In this document: in pieces, positions 22,201-30,650 of the stretch | How the letters are laid out: each line of letters opens with the position of its first letter | Position numbering within the stretch: position 1 is the stretch's first letter | Assembly (NCBI GenBank): GCA_947471745.1 | Contig: CANJKZ010000924.1 | Span: 124,001 to 188,000 of the forward strand | From: Closterium sp. Naga37s-1 | Lineage: Eukaryota > Streptophyta > Zygnematophyceae > Desmidiales > Closteriaceae | Direction: 5' to 3' | Length of the DNA stretch: 64,000 bases | Notes under the pieces: generated by a model | Told to the model about the DNA's origin: nothing | Seen by the model: only the letters and a program-made list of their open reading frames with translations | Databases searched by the model: none | Made by a program: the position numbers and the translations under genes

Positions 22201-22331
22201 TGTCAGAATGAAAGAAACAGGAATGAATGAACTAGCACAAAGTTGGGTACAAGTAGGAAACCCTAAGTTTGTGTACCCCCTAAGGCTAAACCCACTATAG
22301 CCTACACAATGTAAACATACAATGTTTGACA
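22201..22331 (-). repeat. 5' LTR of S3
   Basis: 131 bp, identical to 15181-15311 except one visible substitution. It is followed by AAAAA. Confidence 0.93.
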
Positions 22332-23086
22332 AAAAAGGCAGTATAACTCATATTGTTACGAGACACAACAAGTTGTTGTCATCCACACAACTTACACATA
22401 TCTATCATAATGTAACTAAAAGTTTTTTCGTTTGCTCACCAGTCATTTCGGGCCCGTGGCGAACTTGGTGTAGGCAGGCGAACCGTTTGTGTGCGCTTCA
22501 TTCTACCAATATTTCAAAAGGTTGGAAGACTGTTTCGAGATCTCGGTGTACACGCAGGTTTGTAACGAATGCGTCATTGCTCCTAGAATCCAAGCAGCCC
22601 AGCTGGTGTACAGATTCGGGAACTCAGTACTGTAGGGTGGCAGTTGAATTGACGCGAATCGATGCACCGACTTGGCAATTCCTGCAACAAAGCCTTTGTG
22701 AGAAGTTTTGATGGCTCAGACGAACCATATGATGCACGTAAACTGTTTTTAAAGGGTAGAAGAGCAGAGAGATCGATTCGTATTTTCTCGTATGCTTAAA
22801 TAGAAACAATAAAAACTATTGGTAAGTGAGATCGTTAGCAGGTTTTGTTGGAAACGTGGGAAAGGTGGCTCGGGGTGCATGAGAGTGACAACCGTTCTGT
22901 ACACTAAAAATAATCATATTCTGCGTGGAGGTAGAATCTTGAAGCCCCATTCCACGCTGGAATGTGAAAACGAAACAAGGGAGGTTGAGAACGTAGTCTG
23001 AATGGTTTGCTGATTCCATGCCACTAAGTGGCAACGGTTTTGGGGAGGGTTAGGTTTGGACACAAGGTCGCGTAGAACAATTGGAC
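22332..23086. other. Spacer between S3 and S4, no gene seen
   Basis: About 755 bp of moderately AT-rich sequence. Short open frames exist on both strands, but none has recognisable motifs or splice-supported extension. It is the right-hand side of the S3 insertion target. Confidence 0.4.
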
Positions 23087-23211
23087 TGTCAAACTATCAT
23101 ATTGTGTAGGCTGTAGTGGGGTAGCCCATATGGGGTACAACCCAATTAGGGTTTGCTACTTGTACTCCTGCATGCTGTTAGTTCCATCCATTCTCGCTTA
23201 GTATTCTGACA
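23087..23211 (+). repeat. 5' LTR of S4
   Basis: 125 bp, TGTCAAACTA to GTATTCTGACA, with the family core GTAGTGGGGTAGCCCATATG. Confidence 0.88.
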
Positions 23212-23258
23212 TGGTTTCAGAGCAGGTCCTGTTCCAGGACTGTTTTTTAGGGCCCACC
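23212..23258 (+). other. Primer-binding site, hairpin and GGGCCC motif of S4
   Basis: TGGTTTCAGAGCAGG follows the LTR directly. The stem GTCCTG/CAGGAC with a 3-nt loop is at 23226-23240, followed by a T-tract and AGGGCCCACCG. Confidence 0.8.
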
Positions 23259-23459
23259 GAATAGTTCCCTGCCTGTAGTGCGTTACCCTGTTCGTAGCGC
23301 CCTACCCTGCCCGTCGCGCTACCCCACCAGTCGCGCTGCCCTGCCCTGCCCGCGCGCCGCCCTGCTGGCTGCCGCGCCGCCCTGCCCTGCCCGTCGCGCC
23401 GCCCTGCTTGCCGCGCGCCTGCCTGCCCTGCCCGTCGCGCCGCCGTGCTTGCCGCGCGC

Positions 23460-23910
23460 CTGCCTGCCCTGCCCGTCGAGTCGCTCTAGGACCCGCGCGA
23501 CGCCCTGCCCTGCCCGACGCATCGCCCTAGGACCCGCACGACGCCCTGCCCTGCCCGTTGCGTCGCCCTAGGACCCGTGCGACGCCCTGCCCTGCCCGTC
23601 GCGTCGCCCTAGGACCCGCGCGACGCCCTGCCCTGCCCGTCGCGTCGCCCTAGGACCCGCGCGACGCCCTGCCCTGCCCGTCGCGTCGCCCTAGGACCCG
23701 TGCGACGCCCTGCCCTGCCCGTCGCGTCAACCTAGGACCCGCGCGACGCCCTGCCCTGCCCGTCGCGTCGCCCTAGGACCCGCGCGACGCCCTGCCCTGC
23801 CCGTCGCGTCACCCTAGGACCCGCGCGACGCCCTGCCCTGCCCGTCGCGTCGCCCTAGGACCCGCGCGACGCCCTGCACTGCCCGTCGCGTCGCCCTAGG
23901 GCCCGCGCGC
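23460..23910 (+). repeat. 41-bp minisatellite in the S4 leader
   Basis: About eleven head-to-tail copies of a 41-bp unit containing CCTAGGACCCGCGCGACGCC and CTGCCCTGCCCGTCGCGTCG, with few substitutions between copies. The phase is regular (CCTAGG at about 23527, 23568, 23609 and so on). Less ordered GC-rich leader flanks it at 23270-23460 and 23910-24220. Confidence 0.88.
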
Positions 23911-24223
23911 CGCCCCTGCCTACCCGTGCGCCGCCTTCTGCAGCCCGCGCGCCGCCCTGCTGCCCGCGCTCTGCCCTGCCCCTGCCCGTCGCGTCCGCCC
24001 TGGCAGCCCGCGCAACGCCCTCTGCAGCCCGCGCGCTGCCCTTGCCTGCCCGCACGCCCTCCCCTGCCCGCGCGCCGCCCTACTTGCAGCGCGCCGCCCT
24101 TCTCTGGCCGCGCGCCACCCTTCCCTGACCGTGCGCCGCCCCGACCTACCCTAGTGCCTGCTCGCCGCCCTGCCCTCCCTGCGTGCTGCCGTGCTGGTCG
24201 CACGCCTCCTTGCTTTGCCCGCT

Positions 24224-24718
24224 ATGACTTCTCTTCGTGGTAGCGGTGGGAGTGGTGGCGGCGGTGGTGGCAGCAGTAAGAGTGGTGGCGGCGGCCGTAG
24301 TGGCAGTCTCGGTGGAGCTGTTTGGTGGGGAGTTTCTGGCGGTGGCCAGATGCAGCTCCAGCGGCGTCCGCGCGAGACCCTCACGCCCCAGCAGCTTCGT
24401 GAGTGGTACGCTAGTTGGAGTGGTGGCGGCGGCCGTAGTGGCAGTCGCCGTGGAGCTGTTCAGTGGGGAGTTTCTCGCGGTGGCCAGATGCAGCTGCAGC
24501 AGCGTCCGCGCCAGACCCTTACGCCCCAGCAGCTTCGTGAGTGGTACGCTCAGCGTGGGGCGTCTCGGAGTACTGCTCGCTGCCCGTACGTCATTCGCAC
24601 AGGTGATCGGGCTGGTCAGACTTGCGGGACAGTTGGTCACACACAATCCCGCTGCTTCTCCTGTCTGAGCGACGCCTGGCGCGCAGAGTTTGGCGACGCG
24701 ACTGAGCTCCCTCGATAG
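24224..24718 (+). pseudogene. capsid-less gag of S4
   Basis: Starts at ATG 24224 (MTSLRGSGGSG). There is no capsid-like domain: a Gly/Ser-rich start leads straight into two copies of a module (QMQLQRRPRETLTPQQLREWYA and QMQLQQRPRQ...QQLREWYA, split here for length). The module is followed by a knuckle with C-X13-C-X4-H-X4-C spacing (CPYVIRTGDRAG ... GHTQSRC) and the conserved LSDAWRAEFGDATELP. A TAG at 24716-24718 replaces the Trp codon of relatives and separates it from pol. S5 has the same short start, so the missing capsid is a subfamily trait and not a local deletion. Confidence 0.8.
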
Positions 24719-27424
24719 GCAGAGCTGCTTAGGCAGGGTGTGGATATCTTTGCTCTTGACTATGATGCTATCCTTGCTGCCATGTATGCATTGACTGTTA
24801 GTGTTGAGGGTGACTGTTACCTGTGTGTGCCGCCCGACCCAGGTATAGAGGCTGCTGCTCTAGGTGCTAGTGAGTCTGCTCTCCCTGGTGCTGCGCCTGC
24901 TGAGGCCTTGCACACCTTCACGCTTAACTCAGGTGCTTCCCGCTGTTTCTTTCGCGACAGTACCACACTCACACCACTCCTTGCACCTGTTGCGGTCAGC
25001 CTGGCTGACCCCTCAGGGGGCCCAGTTCTTGCACGTTCCACCACTGTTCTCCCGTGTCCGGCGGTTCCGTCTGGCTTACTGTCAGGTCTCCACCTCCCCA
25101 CGTTCTCGACGAACTTGGTGAGCAACGCTGCTCTTCAGGATGTATGGGTTGACACCTTTACTACGGAAGGGCAGCGTGTAGCGATCTGTACATGCTCCCG
25201 GACTGGCCGTCACCTGGCCACGTTCACCCGTCGGCCTGGGTCGAGTCTGTACACACTGACTACTGAGCCTCCTCAAGTAGCTGCGTCTGCGTCCGCAGCC
25301 CCCTCCACATGTCACGCCCTGTCGCACCAGACGCTCCTTTGGCACCACCGCCTTGGTCACCCCTCAGTGCAGCGCCTCCGTGGCATGCACTCCCGTCTCC
25401 TTGTCTCTGGTCTTCCCAGGTCTCTGCCTCCCCTCCCACCCTCGCCTGCCCCTCCCTGCCTTCCCTGTGTCGAGGGGCGGCAACGCGCCGCTCCTCACTC
25501 CTCCTCGTTTCCCCCGACGATTGCTCCCATGCAGACTCTCCACATGGACGTGTGGGGCCCAGCCCGCGTCCGTGAACAGGGCCACGAGCGATACTTTCTG
25601 CTGGTTGTTGACGACTACACGCGCTACACCACGGAATTCCCCTTGTGCAGCAAGGGGGAGGTCCCTGATGTTTTGATCCCTTGGATCCGCACTGTCCGTC
25701 TCCAGCTCCGTGAGCGGTTCCGCCAGGACCTTCCTGTCCTGCGTCTGCACTCTGACAGAGGTGGTGAGTTCTCCTCCGACCTCCTGAGGGACTTTTGTCG
25801 TGGGGAGGGCATTCGCCAGTCGTTCACGCTTACGGCCTCTCCGCAGCAGAATGGGGTTCCTGAGCGCCGCATTGGCTTAGTCATGGAGGTCGCTCGTACC
25901 TCCATGATCCATGCGGCTGCCCCCCATTTTCTGTGGCCGTTTGCGGTCCGGTACGCCGCGCATCAGCTCAAACTCTGGCCCCGTGTCTCCTTGCCGGAGA
26001 CCTCGCCTACGCTGCGTTGGACGGGGGAGGTTGGCGATGCGTCGTTGTTCCGGGTCTGGGGCTCTCGTGCCTTTGTCCGCGATACTTCCGCGGACAAGCT
26101 CTCCTCCCGCGCCATTCCCTGCGTCTTCCTTGGCTTTCCCCCTGACGCGCCTAGCTGGCAGTTTTACCACCCCACCTCGCGCCGTGTCCTGCCCTCTCAG
26201 GACGTCACGTTTGACGAGTCGGTTCCCTTTTACCGTCTCTTCCCCTACCGCACTGCCCCTCTCCCCCCCCCGCCGCTCTTTCTTGCACCAGGTCCTCCTC
26301 CGGTAGACCCCCTCCCCCCTTAGGGCCCTGCTCCCTCAGGTGTGTCTCAGATAGACCCTGTCGAGCCTGTCGAGGTCGCTGTCGACTCTGGTGCTGCTAG
26401 GGGTGCTGCGTCTGGGGGTGCTGAGCCTGAGCGTGCGGAGCCTGGGGGTGCTGAGCCTGAGCGTGCGGAGCCTGGGGGTGCTGAGCCTGGGGTTGCTGAG
26501 TCTGAGGGTGCGGAGCCTGGGGGTGCTGAGCCTGCGCGTGCGGAGCCTGGGGGTGCTGAGCTTGGGGGTGCTGAGCCTGGGGGTGCTAAGCCTGAGCATG
26601 CTGAGCCTGGAGGTCCTTTGTCTGCTGGAGGTCCTACAGGTGCCTCGTCACGGCGGGAGCCTCTCTCTCCACCGCAGCTGCGCGAGTGGTTTTCTCGGCG
26701 CTGGAGCCTTCAGAGTGGCGCTGCTGGAGCTGGAGGTACCGGAGGTGCTGGAGCTGCTGGTCGTGGAGGTGCTGGAGGTGCTGGAGCCGCTGGTCCCGGA
26801 GGTGCTCGTATTGGAGGTACTGGAGCTGCTGGAGCTGGAGGTGCTGCAGGCGTTGGAGCTGGAGGCGCTGAGGTGGAGGTAGTGGAGTTTCTGAGCCTGG
26901 AGGTCCTTTGTCTGCTGGAGGTCCTACATGTGCCTCGTCACGGCGGGAGCCTCTCTCTCCACCGCAGCTGGGCGAGTGGTTTGCTCGGCGCGGGAGCCTT
27001 CAGAGTGGCGCTGCTGGAGCTGGGGGGCCTGCCGCTGGAGGCCCTGGTGCTGGAGGCACTGGAGCTGCTGGTCCTGGAGGTGCTGGAGCTGCTGGTCCCG
27101 GAGGTGCTCGTACTGGAGGTACTGGAGCTGCTGGAGCCGGTAGTACTGCAGGCACTGGAGCTGGAGACCCTGGAGCTGTAGGCGCTGGAGCTGGAGGTAC
27201 CGGAGGTGCTGGAGCTGCTGGTCTTGGAGGTGCTGGAGGTGCTGGAGCCGCTGGTCCCGGAGGTGCTCGTACTGGAGGTACTTGAGCTGCTGGAGCTGGA
27301 GGTGCTGCAGGCGTTGGAGCTGGAGGCGCTGGAGCTGGAGGTAGCGGAGTTGCTGGAGCTGCTGGTCCTGGAGCTGCTGGAGGTGCTGGAGCCGCTGGTC
27401 CCGGAGGTGCTCGTCCTGGAGGTA
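24719..27424 (+). pseudogene. pol N-terminal part of S4: PR, IN, linker
   Basis: The first Met is at 24740 (MDIFALDYDAIL), in the same frame as gag. PR is LNSGASRCFF, where relatives have LDSGAS; the catalytic Asp is therefore Asn here. Integrase is complete, with LWHHRLGHPS, CLPCVEG, HMDVWGPA, LHSDRGGEF and PQQNGVPE. A TAG at 26321-26323 (CAG in relatives) stops the frame before the linker. The linker has Glu-Pro-Gly-Ala repeats (26410-26620), two SPPQLREWF/QLGEWF motifs, a tandem duplication of roughly 280 bp (compare 26600-26880 with 26900-27180) and Gly-Ala repeats to the pogo insertion. Confidence 0.85.
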
Positions 27425-27560
27425 CCGTAATACCCCGGATATAAGCGCACCTGCGCTTATAATAAAACATTGTTTTTATAGGGGGTGCGCTTATAATTGA
27501 GTCAGATTTATAAGCGCATGCGCTTGTATAAAGGATAAAATGAAAATCAATTTTAAACAC
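27425..27560 (+). repeat. Left TIR and subterminal repeats of the pogo element
   Basis: The terminal repeat at 27425-27449 is followed by several direct and inverted copies of a GCGCTTATAA / TTATAAGCGC motif within about 110 bp (for example near 27450, 27488 and 27510). Such arrays commonly bind transposase; that function is inferred. Confidence 0.8.
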
Positions 27561-27979
27561 ACCATTGTGAAGCTCTCAATAAGGCGAATTCAATCGAGCA
27601 TGCACCAAGTGGGATCGTGCATGGTTTTCAGGCAGAAACCGCAGCGGTTCGGTTTCCCACCGCACAATGTTGTCTGGAAACATCGAATGTGACAGCCGTG
27701 ACGAGGATCTTGCCGTGCGGCCCAATCAGAGCCGCAGGCGCTGCGTGGCAAGCGCATTCGGCCAGAACCATCTCGAAAGTTCGGCAAGATTCCCTGCCAG
27801 CGCAGCGTAGATGCTGCCACGCAGGCGCCTCAACGGGAGTAGGCGGGGGTTTCCTGCCTGTCATCGACGAGGAACCCGAGCCGCCACGCAGCAGGGGTCA
27901 CCGTCGTTGCCCATTTCTTCACCCTCTTCTCTAGTTTTTTCATTCAGTTTCTTGTCAACCCCGCCTGGCAGGCGAAGCC

Positions 27980-30227
27980 ATGGCGGAATTTAGTGGGACT
28001 CACTTCCTCTTCAAGAAAAAGCCATGCCGCACATGGCGACTTACCGAGGACGGGTGGTATACCCGTGAGCCACCAGCGCCTCCAGTGCCACCAGAACCCC
28101 CTGCACCCCCTGCTCCTCCTGCTCCTCCTGCGCCTCCAGCTCCACCCGCTCCTCCCGCACCTCCCGCTCCTCCGAATCCGCCTGATTCTTTTACGGCAGG
28201 TGCTCACCAACGGCCCGTGCTAACGCTGTATTTACCGGCCACGTTCGACGAATGGTTAGCTGAAGCGGACACACCCAAGGCCCCCGATGCACGCATCGAA
28301 GCTCCGGCGCCTGCACCACGGTGGGGACAACCAGAATCCTGCGCGTGGGATGAGTCGGCTGTGGGCGCCGACGATGATGTGGCCGCCGACAAACATGCCG
28401 GCGAAGCTCGAGGCGACGGTGAAGCTGGTGGCGACGGTGCAGCGGGCGACGAGGAAGACGTGTTCCCCGACCGTGACACAACTGGCGAGGACGAGGACGG
28501 TGTGGAGTCCTGGTGGCGCGACGCACCACGCGCAAAGATGCCTATACCGACGTATCCGCCCCTTAACAAAAAACGCCCCCACCCGTCTACCGAGAATCGA
28601 GATGCCCGCCCCCCCTCCCCCAGGCACAAGCAGACTCAACATAAGCGGCAGGCCTACACCGCCCAGGAGAAGTTGAGGTGGCTCGTGCGGCTCGAGCTTG
28701 CGGCTTCGGTGAGCGAAGTGGCGGGAGTCTGGCATACACCGAAAATGTCTGACAGAATGGAAAGCCCAAGCGGAGGCGCTCAAGGGTGCACACGGAGCAC
28801 GGATGCGACTTCACGGGCGCGGGAGGGCGTCTTGGTACCGCCCCATGGAGTTAAAGGTGTACGCGCAACTCCTCGACTGGCGACGCCGCGGAGTTGCGGT
28901 TTCGGTCGGCCGGCTGCAAGAGTGGTCCAAAGAAGTGATGAAGGTTCTCTTCCCGGACGTCAAGTGGAAAGGCAGTCAGCGCTGGACGGAGCGGTTCCGC
29001 AAGCGGTGGAACCTCGGCGTGCGCATGAAAACAAAGGTGGCGCAGAAAACTCAGGAGCGTAAGTGTCTCGTTTACTGCTGATTTTGATTTATCCCGCTTA
29101 TGCGAAGTTTCTCATTCGCATGTCTCCTGTGCGTGATACTAATTTGGTTTTCTATGTGTACTCATCTCCCTGTTTCGCAGACGTGGCAGAGCAGTGCAAG
29201 GAATTTTGGCAGTACGTACGTGACGCCCGGAACGAATACGACATTGACAACCGCTACATCATCAACGCCGACCAGACACCGCTGTGGTTGGAGATGCCGG
29301 CGACGACCACCGTGGAGCAGACGGGCGTGAGGTCGGTGCCCATCCGCAGCGGTGGGTACCAGAAGGAGAGAGTGACCGTCATGCTTGCGTGCACGGCGAC
29401 GGGCGAGAAGCTGAAGCCGTGGGTGTATTTCAAGCGCAAGACACTCCCCAAGGGTGACTTCCCAAACGGTAAGGTATCGTCGCGCTTGTTTATTCCTGTT
29501 ACTACCAGAGTCGTCAACCGTTCTTTTTCCATGCGTGCAGATGTTGTGGTCGGCTGCCAAGCGAACGGGTGGATGGAGGCCGCTGGCGTCATCGAGTGGC
29601 TCAACACGGGCGTGGTGCCGTTCCTGAAGCCGAAATTCGGCCTGCAGAGTCGTAGCGCCATGCTGGTGCTCGACTCCTATCGCGGTCACCTGACACCAGC
29701 AGTTAAGGAGAGATTCGCGGCGCTCAACATCGTGCCTGCGATCATTCCGGCGGGATGCACGGCAGACCTGCAGCCCCTCGATGTGTCGGTCAACAAAAGC
29801 TTCAAAGCAAGCATTCGTCAGCAGTACCAGAGTTGGTTTGAGGCGGACGGCATGAACATCCTGACCCCGGCAGGTGAGTGACGACATGTGCTCCCGTCTG
29901 CAAATCTTGAGCTTGTATGCCTGTTTACTTGTCTCATGTTTTCCCCGCCCCACTCCGTGTGATGCAGGGAACATCAAGAAACCACCTCCGGAGGTGGTGC
30001 TCAAGTGGATTTCACGGGCGTGGAAGGCGGTGCCCGCCGACCTCATCAAGAAAGCCTTCCTCACGTGCGGCATCAGCAACGCCCTTGATGGGAGCGAAGA
30101 CAGACTGGTGCTGGCGCACCGGAGAGGCCAGTTGTCCTATGAGGTGGAGGTGGATGACGACATCCAGGCAGATGGGTTCTGGGGCAATAACTCCACGGAG
30201 CCCGAGTCGGACGAGGAGGAAGAATAG
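27980..30227 (+). CDS. pogo/Tigger-like DDE_1 transposase, four exons
   Basis: Proposed exons are 27980-29058, 29181-29468, 29541-29873 and 29967-30227, with GT-AG introns of 122, 72 and 93 bp that join in frame. The N-terminus is a short basic region (MAEFSGTHFLFKKK) and a Pro-Ala repeat (28078-28180). A helix-turn-helix region follows (KRQAYTAQEKLRWLV, then LQEWSKEVMKVLFP). The catalytic DDE_1 core has NADQTPLWLE, LVLDSYRGHLT and CTADLQPLDVSVNK, giving three acidic residues in the expected order. The C-terminus is acidic. One single-base frame change near 28748 lies between the two DNA-binding parts; it is a real frameshift or an unrecognised short intron. If real, the copy is inactive. Confidence 0.82.
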
Positions 30228-30379
30228 GCAGTAGAGTAGACTAGGTACGGTAGGTTGAAAAGTGTGTAGTGCAGGACATCAGAGACCACCCTTGTATGTG
30301 ATTGTCTAAGTTAATGGAAAGTTTAGAACATGTAGGCTAGGTAGGTTTATAAAAAAAAATGATATTTTTTTTAACTAAA

Positions 30380-30511
30380 AGGGTGCGCTTATAATAAGTC
30401 ACGATTTTCCAAGGGGTGCGCTTATAATTGAGGATCGGCCATAAGCGCATTGCTCCAGATACAAGCGCATGCGCTTAACATAGGCCTGCGCTTATATCCG
30501 GGGCCATACGG
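30380..30511 (+). repeat. Right subterminal repeats and TIR of the pogo element
   Basis: GGTGCGCTTATAATAAG and GGTGCGCTTATAATTGAG, then ATAAGCGCAT, ACAAGCGCATGCGCTT and the terminal repeat TGCGCTTATATCCGGGG...CGG. The arrangement mirrors the left end. Confidence 0.8.
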
Positions 30512-30513
30512 TA

Positions 30514-30650
30514 CTGGAGCTGCTGGAGCTGGTGGTGCTGCAGGCGTTGGAGCTGGAGACCCTGGAGCTGGAGGTGCTGGCCCTGGGGGTGCTGGTGCTG
30601 TCGGTGCTGGTTCTGGAGGCACTGTGCGGCCGCGACCGTACTTCGTTCCA
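30514..30650 (+). pseudogene. Remaining linker of S4 pol after the pogo insertion
   Basis: Gly-Ala linker codons resume immediately after the TA and end with RPRPYFVPL, the phrase that precedes LLQQVLGLPP in S2, S3 and S6. From about 30651 the sequence is unrelated, so the RT half has been lost. Confidence 0.8.

Larger units (their letters stand above)
15181..22331 (-). mobile_element. Short-LTR Ty1-copia retrotransposon S3, complete ends, internal deletion
   Basis: A 7,151-bp minus-strand element with 131-bp LTRs at 15181-15311 and 22201-22331 and a 5-bp duplication AAAAA (15176-15180 and 22332-22336). The LTRs differ at one visible base (near 15243, T versus C), so insertion was recent. 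It encodes Gag with capsid, PR, IN, RT and RNase H, but an early frameshift in gag and a deletion in IN remove autonomy. Its recent insertion therefore implies either help in trans or damage after insertion. Confidence 0.92.
27425..30511 (+). mobile_element. Complete pogo/Tigger-type DNA transposon nested in S4
   Basis: 3,087 bp flanked by TA (27423-27424 and 30512-30513). Terminal inverted repeats of about 25 bp start CCGTA and share CCCCGGATATAAGCGCA (27425-27449 and 30487-30511). Removing the element and one TA restores the GGAGGTACTGGAGCTG phrase found elsewhere in the same linker, which fixes the ends. It carries one multi-exon DDE_1 transposase gene. Repeated TGCGCTTATAA motifs lie in both subterminal regions. 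Confidence 0.93.
23087..30650 (+). mobile_element. Short-LTR Ty1-copia retrotransposon S4, 3'-truncated, carrying a nested pogo element
   Basis: A plus-strand family-S copy with 125-bp LTR, primer site, 41-bp-repeat leader, capsid-less gag, PR, IN and part of the IN-RT linker. A pogo-type transposon sits in the linker at 27425-30511. Linker sequence resumes at 30514 and stops near 30650 at the conserved RPRPYFVPL; RT, RNase H and the 3' LTR are absent. Confidence 0.88.

Noticed and set aside
23460..23910. CRISPR-like regular array of 41-bp units
   Set aside because: Units are head-to-tail with no unique spacers, in a eukaryotic retrotransposon leader; it is a minisatellite.
11072..26323. TAG reassigned as a sense codon (Trp or Gln)
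   Set aside because: TAG replaces both TGG and CAG, S6 uses normal stops and has no internal TAG, and the F-box gene ends with TAG. Decay of old copies is the simpler reading.
28708..28756. A 49-bp intron explaining the transposase frame change
   Set aside because: GT and AG are present, but it would be very short and would remove part of the conserved helix region; a one-base frameshift is more likely, though not proven.
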